NCBI GenBank assembly: GCA_029204225.1
Contig: CM055100.1
Span: forward strand, 24,557,106-24,621,105
Direction of reading: 5' to 3'
Length of the DNA: 64,000 nucleotides
Origin: Diphasiastrum complanatum
Lineage: Eukaryota; Streptophyta; Lycopodiopsida; Lycopodiales; Lycopodiaceae
Below, piece by piece: positions 12,001 through 20,430 of this stretch. The notes under the pieces were generated by a model. The model did not search any database, had not been told where the DNA came from, and saw nothing but the letters and a program-made list of their open reading frames with translations. Made by a program: the position numbers and the translations under genes. Numbering within the stretch: position 1 is the stretch's first letter; every line of letters begins with the position of its first letter.

Positions 12001-12933
12001 CTGCTCTGGATCGGGCGTACAGTACCTGCCATGGTTTATGCACTGAGATTTGCACTGTTTGCTAAGAATGAATGCTTCTGGACAATACCAAGTGATGTAA
12101 TGTGGAGTGAACTGAGTGTAGCCCCCTCTTTCAAGAATTTGGGCAGCACCTTTGAAGTTTTTCACAAAATCCATCTGTGTGTCACACTTGGGCCCACATT
12201 CATCGTTGCTGTTGGTCCAAAATTCGTACTCTACGCGATCGTCGGGATGAGGAAGAGACTCCCGCCAGTCCAAATTTATGTTAACCATATCCCCAGCACT
12301 AAGAGCTTTCTTCAACCTGTCACCAAACTTCTTCTCGATCAAAGCGGAAGGAATGGTGATATTTTGCAAATAATCTGCACTAGCGTTGTCCTCTTCGGGA
12401 GAATCCATTGTGATCAAGGGCTCGTCTTTATCGTCAGCAACAAGCACGGCAGCTGCCCCTGCGTTCTGCGCATTCCAAACTTTCAAAGCAAAGTAGCAAT
12501 CTGCAAAACTAACAAGCAATTGAATCATGAAAAAACTCAATGACAGCCAAAGCGAACTTTCTATACTTATAACCAAAAAACACAAGCTGATTATTTCATG
12601 GAGTTTACCTCCACGATCAACCAGAAGAACTACGGGAAGGCCACCAGTTCTGCTGGTTTTGAAGTTCATATTGAACACGCTGAAAGATTTGCAGGCGTTG
12701 GTGCCTTCCTTGGGATAGGTGACTGAGCCAACCATTGTACCGCCATATTGAGGTATACCGAAATTCCCGATGGCACTGTCATAGTTACCTTTCAAAGATT
12801 CCGGAGATGTTACGGACAGGCTATTCTTCTCAACCATGAAAGTCGCCTGCACACGAAGATTAAACACCAATACTACTCCAATGATTGCCAAAAGCTCTTG
12901 CCATTTTCCCTGCGCCATCGCCAAGTGGACCAA
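37..12933 (-). CDS. VSR: Vacuolar sorting receptor (VSR/BP80/ELP family), nine exons, 3' end off the left edge
   Basis: Type I membrane receptor that binds sorting signals of soluble vacuolar proteins in the Golgi/TGN and recycles via prevacuolar compartments (family knowledge). Nine exons can be joined with consistent phases and GT-AG borders: 12933-12609, 12500-11808, 11351-11263, 8663-8594, 7633-7550, 2601-2525, 2200-2119, 289-207 and 94-37, giving about 520 residues of a family usually near 620. Residues 1-30 form a signal peptide; the mature part begins with a VEKNSL-type start typical of VSRs. A PA domain (LLVDRG, then [17 protein letters not shown] across intron 1) is followed by the VSR-specific domain ([48 protein letters not shown]) and two EGF-like modules ([22 protein letters not shown]). 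The Ca-binding EGF, transmembrane helix and YxxPhi tail should lie left of position 1. A second ATG at 12918 is an alternative start. No stop or frameshift is seen in the joined exons, so it looks functional. Confidence 0.93.
207..289 (-). CDS. VSR: VSR exon 8: first half of EGF-like module 2
   Basis: Encodes [20 protein letters not shown] then TSFSACL. Acceptor CTCACAG, donor GTAATT. Phase is continuous with exon 9. Confidence 0.9.
2119..2200 (-). CDS. VSR: VSR exon 7: second half of EGF-like module 1
   Basis: Encodes [18 protein letters not shown] then QGDGYNHCE, completing the module. Acceptor GAGCAG, donor GTGAAC; found by family homology, not by ORF length. Confidence 0.92.
2525..2601 (-). 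CDS. VSR: VSR exon 6: first half of EGF-like module 1
   Basis: Encodes [20 protein letters not shown] then VTACK. NNGGCW is the EGF signature of VSRs. Acceptor ATCCAG, donor GTCAAG. Confidence 0.92.
3863..3890 (+). repeat. G15-TC-G11 homopolymer tract
   Basis: Fifteen Gs, TC, then eleven Gs, flanked by GATCATC-type words. On the minus strand (VSR sense) this is a C tract in an intron. It is a G-quadruplex candidate and also a likely place for sequencing length error. Confidence 0.85.
4155..4355 (-). pseudogene. Possible Ty3/gypsy integrase scrap in a VSR intron
   Basis: The minus strand reads [17 protein letters not shown], resembling the SDRDP-F block around the second catalytic Asp of gypsy integrases. 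The remainder of the 66-codon frame is unlike integrase. Short and isolated, so a relic at best. Confidence 0.35.
5668..5689. repeat. 22-bp perfect palindrome in a GTTCCGGAAC-rich block
   Basis: Each half is GATCGCGTTCC or its complement, giving perfect dyad symmetry centred between 5678 and 5679. A second palindrome, GGAACGCGTTCC, lies next to it at 5655-5666. The block is CpG-rich in an otherwise AT-rich intron and runs into a poly-T tract at 5720-5736. Confidence 0.85.
5990..6100. repeat. GC-rich segment with C-run/G-run alternation
   Basis: Runs of four to six C or G alternate (GTTGGGGGGCG, TTTCCCCCCAAACCCCCC, GCTACCGCCCCCCG) in a strongly GC-rich island about 110 bp long inside AT-rich intron DNA. 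It looks like a piece of a repeat rather than coding sequence. Family unknown. Confidence 0.5.
6350..6375. repeat. 26-bp perfect palindrome
   Basis: Half-site TTGCAGCGGATCG is followed at once by its exact reverse complement. It sits in a second CpG-rich block (6308-6490) that also holds ATCCGGAACG and ATTCCAGAACG motifs, preceded by poly-A (6250-6300). It may be an inverted relative of the 5.65-kb block. Confidence 0.85.
7550..7633 (-). CDS. VSR: VSR exon 5: [12 protein letters not shown] segment
   Basis: Encodes [20 protein letters not shown] then EPSACLSD, the end of the VSR-specific domain. Acceptor TTTTTTTGTAG, donor GTAAGC. It is followed by a 4.9-kb intron. Confidence 0.92.
8594..8663 (-). 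CDS. VSR: VSR exon 4: [12 protein letters not shown] segment
   Basis: A 70-bp exon too short to show as an ORF, encoding [20 protein letters not shown] then QYR, one of the most conserved VSR blocks. Acceptor GGCAG after a 2.6-kb intron; donor GTGAGC. Confidence 0.92.
8664..11262 (-). other. VSR intron 3 (2.6 kb)
   Basis: Non-coding. Contains an A-rich stretch near 9240-9420, a dispersed-repeat segment at about 10139-10240 (also seen at 59860-59945), a third copy of the 16-kb inverted-repeat family at about 10425-10570, and a GTTCCG-rich patch at 11025-11080. Confidence 0.65.
10425..10570 (+). repeat. Third, diverged copy of the 16-kb inverted-repeat family
   Basis: Parallels the right arm from CATGCACCACTCC through CCTCTCAAGGTTATTAATTA and ACCAATAATCTCGAACATTG to GGATTGTTCC. 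It lies in VSR intron 3. Confidence 0.65.
11263..11351 (-). CDS. VSR: VSR exon 3: [13 protein letters not shown] segment
   Basis: Encodes [20 protein letters not shown] and KKEQEAQ, matching the conserved CIGDPEADVENPVL block of VSRs. Flanked by acceptor TGCAG and donor GTAGGT; phases fit exons 2 and 4. Confidence 0.92.
11808..12500 (-). CDS. VSR: VSR exon 2: rest of PA domain and most of the luminal VSR-specific domain
   Basis: 231 residues, opening with DCYFALKVW after acceptor TTTTGCAG and ending [15 protein letters not shown] before donor GTTTGT. It carries many of the conserved luminal cysteines ([29 protein letters not shown]) and the family motif [20 protein letters not shown]. The long plus-strand reading frame opposite this exon is its shadow. 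Confidence 0.92.
12609..12933 (-). CDS. VSR: VSR exon 1: signal peptide and start of PA domain
   Basis: Residues 1-108 plus one base. A hydrophobic stretch ([11 protein letters not shown]) makes the signal peptide; cleavage is expected after VQA. The exon ends in the PA-domain stretch VVLLVDRGG with donor GTAAAC. The reading through this intron seen in a naive ORF is not coding. Confidence 0.9.
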
Positions 12934-13358
12934 ACCCTAGCGCTTTCCCAAAGCTTTCCTCAAAGCCGAGCAAAGAAACGGAAGCCAAGCCCTAGGGTTT
13001 TGTCTCACCTTCCCTACTGAAACCGAGACTTAAGTATTGAAACAAAGGCTTACTAAACCTGCAGCTCAGAGGCTGTTCAGCGAAGATTTGCATCCGAAAA
13101 ATGTATTCAAGCTGCTGTTCTTCACTCCTTGATTCTTATTATCATGCACCTTATTATGCATTCACATCCAGCAGAAGCCTAATCTTTCAATAATATACAC
13201 AAAACCAGACCAAAAGCTTCAAAATAAACCGAATATTTGTCATCTCAGCTCATTGCTGGAGAGGTCGGATCCATCCTCAAATGCTCCATCCATGCTCCGA
13301 TCATCGTATACTGGTGTCAGATTCACACTTTCCTGTAAAAATAATGCGATTAGCGTGA

Positions 13359-13418
13359 TGAAGAAGAAGACGAGGAAGAAGAAGAAGAAGAAGAAGAAGA
13401 AGAAGAAGAAGAAGAATG
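13359..13418 (+). repeat. GAA/AAG trinucleotide microsatellite upstream of VSR
   Basis: About 20 near-perfect GAA units, about 430 bp upstream of the VSR start codon. The open frames of K or L/F runs that it creates on both strands are artefacts. Confidence 0.9.
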
Positions 13419-13458
13419 AGGAGGAGGAAGACGAGAGGGTGACCACTTAGATTATCGC

Positions 13459-13963
13459 CACGTGGCATACTGCCACTCGGACGCTTATCAACGGTACATG
13501 TAAGAACACGTGTCAAGATCCTAGTGTTTAGGTGGGAATCCAACGGTGAGGGCTCTGAACTGTCCCGTGTGCCGTTTAGATAGGAAGGTGAGAGCGGCAG
13601 CTAAGAGTGAAGCTAGGGGAGCTACCCTAGTGAGTTTATGGCACGCTAAGTTCTGGAGCTCAAAGCCGTTGGATCTCCTTGTAGACGTTCACAGCTTGCC
13701 ACGTGTTTAAGATCCACCGTGAAAAGTAGCCCAAGTGGCATTTTTGCCACGTGGCATATGTCCAGCTGGTGGGGCGTGATTCCGGTCGTGCGCTTAAGCC
13801 CCGTCGACCGACTCGAGGGCTTCCTCCTCCCTGGACGGCAAAAAACGGGGGGCGCGGCGAGAGTCTTCAGGCTACGACATGTTATACAGCTCCGTGCTTG
13901 GATGCGAGCCACGCATCACATTGCCACCTGGAAGCATCGCAATAGATAACAACAAAACACGTG
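13459..13963. promoter_or_regulatory. Cluster of five CACGTG G-boxes upstream of VSR
   Basis: Perfect CACGTG hexamers start at 13459, 13507, 13700, 13748 and 13958. Three share the extended form CACGTGGCAT and two share GCCACGTGGCATA. G-box/ABRE elements bind bZIP and bHLH factors (established knowledge). The cluster lies 0.53-1.03 kb upstream of the VSR start; a role in VSR regulation is inference. Confidence 0.55.
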
Positions 13964-14210
13964 GCATTATGTCAATGTCTCCGATATCATCCAACGGTAG
14001 CGAGCTCAAAATCTTGGTGTGCCATAAACATAATGGCCCTATGTGGTACATGCAGGCTTTTGCTTCAGTCTGAGCTCTGAACTTTACTGCCGCAGTGGGT
14101 GAAGTGTAACTTTCCAATTGAAAGGCAGTAAGCCAGCATTCTGCCTTTCAACTGACGCCTTTATATTTCCAAGGTGCATTCATTGTTTTCTTTTATTTCT
14201 TGGCAAGACC

Positions 14211-14346
14211 TTTTGGGGAATGCTTGCACCTCCACTCCATCCAATGTTAATGGATGCATGGAGCTAAGGAAGAAAAAATATATTTTTCCCCTTGGATGGT
14301 GTGGGACCTGTGCGACAGAGGCTGCCTCTCCCCTGCATTCTCTAAA
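14211..14346 (+). repeat. MITE-like dispersed repeat, copy 1
   Basis: Shares CACTCCATCCAA, an AGAAAAAATATATTT core, TTGGATGGTGTGGGACCTGTG and a GCA-TCTCTAA end with 41207-41426. The ends GGGAATGC and GCATTCTC and the internal CCATCCAA/TTGGATGG pair are inverted, as in a short non-autonomous DNA element. Confidence 0.55.
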
Positions 14347-15987
14347 GCTTTTGCATCACTAGCCTAGAATTTGAATCATATCTTTTTTAAATGCAAGAAA
14401 ATGCTCCAACAAAGAATTTAGTAGAAAATATACTAGTAATGTACAACATCAAGAGAAGAATAAAGTCAATCCACTCGGGCTTAAAATGGAATAAACAAAA
14501 ATATTCTTTGATCATTCTAGGATTACTACATTTTGAATACTAGGAGAACCATACTAAAAGGATACAAAAACATTATCATCTTCTTAAAAATGTCATGTCT
14601 TGTCAACTCTAAAAGTTAAATTCTAACAATGAAAACAACCTAAAATTAGATACAAGATTTTGATCTAGAGTACTATGAATAACATATGCAATTATTCACA
14701 AGGATGAGACAAAGGCCCACTACAATACTAAATTAACCTTGAAACGCAATCTAAAACAATCTTAAATGAACAAGCATAACAATATCCCTAAGAGTAAACT
14801 ACAACTTTTATCCAAGCATCGTCACGTCAAAAAATATAACCTACATATGAAAGATATCCTAAGATGGAGATTGAGGGTAAACCGCAAGTCATGCTCTTAT
14901 ACACCACACAAATCATCTTATAATCAATGGATACATTATGCATTCACATTCTAGACAATTGGAGCTAAATGTCAACCCAAGATTGTTGTCACATACTAGA
15001 TGTGGGCCTAAAGTTCGATTGGAGCTAAATGTCAACCTAAGATGGTTGTCACATACTAGACGCGGGCCTAAAGTTCCAACCTCTACTCTTGATGTGAGAG
15101 TGTGAGCCTGCACTTTGGAATATAGCTCCATCTATTATATGCCATGTCTTTTTGGGCTCGTGGACTCCTAGATGTCCTTTTCCATGTGCATATCGGGATT
15201 TAACCATGGTTTCACATTGTCACAATTAACACTTTTATCCAGCTTGGCTCAGTGGAGGGGTCGAGTTGCATTTGAGATCTGAAAATTGTTATTTAAATCC
15301 TCCTTCATCTTGGCCATTGGAGTCATCATTTTGTCTTTCATTGAAAGGCCTAAAGGCACAATTTACAATAGAGTCAACAGTTTGCCTTGGTGTACAAACT
15401 TTTTACTCTAAAACCCATGTGCCTTACATACATGACAAACAAATTGTACCTCAGCTTATAGCAGACCAATAAAAACAAAATGACCATGAGACAAATATGA
15501 CTTCACATAGTTTACACATGGTGGAAACTTGCGGCCCTTTGATATGGACTCTCCAATATACTTAAATAGTGGCATAAAGATAATGGCTCTTAATGATACA
15601 TCTACACTTTTTTGCTTACCCACTCAAATGTGAGTGAATTATCAATGTGCTACTTCTCAACTACCTTGTAACTTAGTTGGTGAAATCTAGAAATGTTTGA
15701 CAATCCAACATTGAATTAAAACTTTGAAGAGAGAGAGAAATATAATCTCTTGATGTCTTGAAGGTATAGCTAGTTTCAGAGTATACATAAGGAATAGCAT
15801 GTATACATCATGCTTGTCATGGCCCTAATGTGCTTTGGACCATTAGGGAGTGCCTTGGACATAGGGGACGAAACTAACTTGGATAATAGCCTAATAGGAC
15901 AGTGTGGACTGATGGCCACATGCATGCGGTAGTAGCATGTGGGTGTGAATGTGTATTCAACACATACGTTCTCAATAAAATCCCTAT
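14347..15987. other. Intergenic stretch, no gene seen
   Basis: AT-rich DNA with the 60-bp tandem duplication at 14958-15077 and no other recognisable feature. Open frames here are short and match no family I know. Confidence 0.6.
14958..15077 (+). repeat. 60-bp tandem duplication
   Basis: Two head-to-tail units beginning ATTGGAGCTAAATGTCAACC and ending GGGCCTAAAGTTC, with only a few substitutions between them. Confidence 0.85.
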
Positions 15988-16289
15988 TGTCATGGCCATA
16001 TTCTGTTAAGGACATGGAATAGTCCTAATATGGTAGACCGACCCTTCGGTATTCAAGTTTGTTAGACACGCCGAGATTTAATTCCATGTCAAGGCCTGTT
16101 TGTGACTAATAACCTTGAGAGGATCCAGACACTCTAATTGAAACATATGGAGTAGTGCATGTACGTGTGACAGATATAGGTAGGAGGACTGCGTGAAGAG
16201 ATGTAACCTATTTATAGTTGGACTGCATCGGAATTGCATAGGTTCATGCACAGGAATCACCTCTCTATATATTGGGGTAGGGATTCTGG
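15988..16289 (+). repeat. Left arm of a 302-bp inverted repeat
   Basis: Starts TGTCATGGCCATATT and ends GGTAGGGATTCT. It is the reverse complement of 16462-16763 with only scattered mismatches. It carries CTATTTATAG and TCTATATATT, which resemble TATA elements. Confidence 0.85.
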
Positions 16290-16461
16290 AAAGACCACCA
16301 GAGAAAACCCCTAAGATGAGGATAGGAGAACACAATAGGAGACACATATGAGCAAAACCTCCCAAGCAAACCTAGATCAATCCTGGATCTAGCCCCGAGC
16401 CATGCCATGTGAAAGCCAGAGGAGAAGAGCTCAATTGGTAAGATGAACCAAGTTGTCGACG

Positions 16462-16763
16462 GGAGAATCCCTACCTCAATATATAGAGAGTAGATTCATG
16501 TGCATGAACCCATGCAATCCCCATGCAACTCAACTATAAATAGGTCACAACTCTTCATGCAGTCCTCCTACCTATATTCGTCACACGTACATGCACTACT
16601 CCATATGTCTCAATTAGAGTGTATGGGTCCTCTCAAGGCTATTAGTTACAAACAGGCCTTGAAATGGAATTAAATCTCGGTGTGACCAATAATCTCGAAC
16701 ATCAGAGGGCCGGTCTACCATTTTAGGACTATTCCAGGTCCTTAACCGAATATGGCCATGACA
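16462..16763 (-). repeat. Right arm of a 302-bp inverted repeat
   Basis: Mirror of 15988-16289 across a 172-bp spacer. A more diverged third copy of part of this arm, in the same orientation, lies at about 10425-10570 (shared words: CCTCTCAAGG-TATTA, ACCAATAATCTCGAACAT). Confidence 0.85.
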
Positions 16764-17146
16764 TTCTTCCTCCCTTAAACAAGCTTTATTCTCTAAACAT
16801 TAAAAAAAGACATGAAACACTTAGAATTTGCTTCGAACAAGAACACTGATTATGCTACACAGTAACACAGACAGAAAACACTCTCCACTCCAAGCTCACG
16901 TAGCAACTGTATTTCTCAAAATGAAATTACACTGTACATGTAGTTGTTCACTCAGGCAACCCATGCATGACCCAGGTTGTCGTTGGCGGGACGCGTGTCC
17001 CGTCGACTTGCCTCGTGGCGAGGCCAACTGATCCTTATCAACTGATAGGACCCACAGTACAGTAGCACAATGATTCTACTTTAATTTTAACTCTCTCCCT
17101 TAAAGTAGAGTCTACTTTTTATACAATCATATATATAGTTTTAAAG

Positions 17147-18845
17147 TCAACAAACTTTAAGTAGAGAAAGCTTTGATCTAAACTTATCAAACTTTTCTCC
17201 AACAAGTGGCTTAGTGAAAATATTAACTAGTTGTTCTTCCGTACTACAATGAACAACATGAATTTCACGACTTAGCAGCCTCTCACATATAAAGTGATAC
17301 TGAATTTCAATGTGTTTAGTTCTCGCATGGAACACTGGATTCTTTGCTAGTTGAATGCCACTCTAACTGTCGCTATGTAACGTCGTGGGATTTTTCTGCT
17401 TCATGCCAACTTCTTTCAAGATCTGTCTCAACCATATAGCTTCATGTGCTGCACTGCACATTGCCTTATACTCTGCTTCTGTGGTGGATAGAGCAATTCA
17501 CAACTCATGTAAACCGTCATACTTCCTATAAATCAAGCCATAATCTGAAGTGCCTTTTACATAATGCAAAATGCGCTTAGCTGCCTTCCAATGCATTTTC
17601 GTAGGTGCTGCCATAAACTAACTTACAATACCAACAACATAGCATATATTTGGTCTAGTCGTGGTAAGGTAAATCAAGCTCCCTACTAACTACCTATACA
17701 GCGTAGCATCAAATGACTGTGACTCATCAAGCTTAGAAAGCTTTTTACCTGGTTCAATAGGAGTATTCACTGGTTTGCAATCCTGCAACCTAACCTGTGC
17801 ATCAACTCTTTGGCATACTTCACCTCCACTTCGTGTCCTTTTTGCCACACTTCTACTCCAAGGCAATAATGCATTAGGCTGAGATCTGTCATCTCGAATT
17901 GTTCCATGAGGTCTTTCTTGATCATGTCTATCATCTCTTGATTATTTCTCGTAGCAATCAACTCATCAACATAAAGAGCAAGACATATAGATTTGGATCA
18001 GAATTGTGTTCTCACCATCCCCTTTGAACGAAAGTAGGCATCAATCATGCTATACCACACACGTGGTGCATGTTTAAGACCATAAAGCGCCTTCTTCAAG
18101 CGACATACTTTATTTTCCTGTCCCTTCGCTACAAAGCCTTCAGGTTGATCCATGAACACTTCTCCTTCTACCTCACCATTAGAAAAGCAGATTTCACATC
18201 CATCTGATACAAAGGCCAACCAAAATGTGAAGCTAAAACAACAAGTAGACATAGAGTATTCCACTTATAGACTGGCACAAAGGTCTCCTCGTAGTCAATG
18301 CCTTTACTTTGTGCATACCCTTTGATCACCAATCTTGCCTTGTGCTTTGCTATACTTCCATCTGCATCGTACTTAGTCTTGTATACCCATTTGCAACCAA
18401 TGGGTTTCTTGCCGATTGGCGGTTCTACTAAGTCCCATGTGCTATGCTTAGCAATTGACTCCATCTCCTCTCCCTTGTCAGGTGATCGGCTTCCTGGTGA
18501 AAATGTATCCCACGGTACATCCTTCTCCTTGTGTTTGTCACCTGCAACTTCAATCCTTCTTGCACCAAAAGGTTTGTCCCTACCTCTCCAACCTGTCTCT
18601 TGAGGTTGAGTAGTAGTATCTTGAGATGTATTCTCATGTTCATCACTTGGAAGGTCAATGAATGGATCATCATCAGGAGGTATCCTCACTATACCATCTT
18701 TCCCACTGGATGTGTCTATGTTAGCATCCTCGTCTTCATACATCTTGGATTCATCAAAGATAACATCACGGCTTACATGGATTTTGATTTCCACTGGATC
18801 AAAACATCTATAGCTCTTCACACGATCATCATATCCTAGGAATAT
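17147..18845 (-). pseudogene. Copia integrase C-terminus, RT and RNase H block
   Basis: Opens with the integrase-end motif IFLGYDDRVKSYRCFDP and VSRDVIFDES. RT follows (STWDLVEPP, GCKWVYKTKYDADG, KARLVIKGYAQSKGIDYEET, QMDVKSAFL, FMDQPEGF), then EQFEMTDLSLMHYCLGVEV and the RNase H end RTKHIEIQYHFICERL and VNIFTKPL. Several frameshifts and stops break it; the RT YVDD region is corrupted. Confidence 0.85.
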
Positions 18846-19628
18846 AAGCAAAAAGAACCAGTAGTGGATCCAGTATCTGCTGATTCTATACCATTGAACG
18901 ATATACCAACAACAGCTGGAGTCTATACAAATCTTAATGCAGAAAAATGAAGATATCAGAATATGAGGTAGTGGATCAAACATCTGCAAGAAGAAGAGGA
19001 GCTTGAGACTACTAAAGCAACAACTAAAGTTCAATCTTCACCATTGCAGCCTCCAAGAAATTTACGTACGGATATGAATTATGAGTTACATCATCATGAA
19101 GAACCCTTCAAGATGACTGAACCAGAAGCACCGCAAACAGAACTGCTCATGAAAATTTTGTCTAGCAAGATCAATATCTCATTAGGAGAGTTCCTGAAGT
19201 TGGTGCCAAAAGCAAAAGAAGTCTTAGCGCAAAAGTTAGCTCAAGAAGAACCAAAAGTCCATCAGGAGCCACTTTTTTGTGTCGGATTTGAAGAATCTAA
19301 CAAAGTACTCCATGTTGGAGTCGCTTGGGAAAGTGAACAAAAGAATATCACTCTGCCGATACAACATAGACAATTTACTAAAGAAGCAGCCGTGATAGAT
19401 TGCGGTTTAGGAGTTAACCTGATCTCTACAAAGTTATGTGCAAAATGAGGCCTTACAAAGATTAAGCGTGCTACTTTTCCTATTAAGCTAGCTAATCAAA
19501 CGACAGTTTGTCCACGAGGAATGGTGAAAGATATACCTGTCAGAATTGCGGGAGTACAATTCGTCATTACTTTCGTAGTGATGGACTTACCAGAAACGCC
19601 AAATGTCTACCGAGTTCTATTGGGACGT
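18846..19628 (+). pseudogene. Ty3/gypsy fragment A, left part: gag tail and protease start
   Basis: Plus-strand sequence collinear with the gag tail of the inner gypsy element (shared EPVV, DSIPLN, EEEELE, SSPLQPPRNLRT), then LKLVPKAKEV and a retropepsin-like AAVIDCGLGVNLIS with DCG in place of the usual D-S/T-G. A TGA at 19446-19448 interrupts the frame. The left end joins copia DNA at about 18845/18846 with no LTR. The right end is cut by the inner element. Confidence 0.82.
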
Positions 19629-20380
19629 TGTAGTGGGTTTCTTTCCTTGCCTATCCTCAACCCAAGATCTAATCAATTTAGCATCAAGGAGATGAAGTTA
19701 GTTGTCATGCGTAGGTTCGTTCCCATGAGAGCGATAGTATAGTTTAGATTTCAACATGAATGGAGGATCTAACACTAACATACATTAACACTAAGCATTA
19801 ACACTACATCCATTAACCCTACTTCCATTAACCCTAAATCCACAACAATGATAGGAACTTACTCTTTCTTTCTCTCCCTCTCTCTCTCACACTAAGCATA
19901 AAAAATAGCAATCCCAATAATGATCAAATCCAACAATTAGCAAAATCCAAAGAAAGCATGAGCGATGGAGGAAGAGCAAGGACATTCATCAATCCATTTT
20001 TAAAGAGAACCAATCTGCTTTATTAAAATGAGAAAATGAACATCAGGAGCAACTCGTGTTGGTCCCTTTTTATAGTAGAGAGGAGGACCCTAACCTCTGA
20101 ATCCTATTGGTTTAGTCTTGCCTCTCTTTTTATTCAAATTTAAAAAAGTGTGGGAACCATCAAAATTGGAGGGAAACCCAACTTCATTCACTAACTTGAC
20201 ATTTAGGCCCTGCGACATTAAAAGTCCCGCAAAAAGGCCTGAAGTCCTTTTATTAATTTTTAATTGATCAATCAAATAACTATGTGATCATTGGGTTGGA
20301 CTTACACACGCAGGGTGCCAAATCCCTCTCACTTATTAACTAGGGTTAGGGTTGTCTTGGGATCCGCAAACCCTCCAACA
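19629..20380 (-). repeat. 3' LTR of gypsy element B
   Basis: 752 bp, same orientation as 29239-29967. On the plus strand it starts TGTAGTGGGTTTC and ends CCCTCCAACA. A purine-rich tract adjoins its inner edge. Confidence 0.93.
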
Positions 20381-20397
20381 GTATCCCCCACCAAAAT
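20381..20397 (-). promoter_or_regulatory. Polypurine tract of gypsy element B
   Basis: TTTTGGTGGGGGATAC on the minus strand, directly before the TGTTGG start of the 3' LTR. This fixes the element's orientation together with the PBS. Confidence 0.82.
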
Positions 20398-20430
20398 TGT
20401 TGGCGGTCCCACGACACCTGCAATATGCAG

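Noticed and set aside
11875-12543. 222-codon plus-strand open frame
   Set aside because: It lies exactly opposite VSR exon 2, whose minus-strand frame matches a known family; the plus frame resembles nothing.
13240-13450. Poly-Phe/Leu and poly-Lys frames near 13.3 kb
   Set aside because: Products of the GAA microsatellite in different frames.
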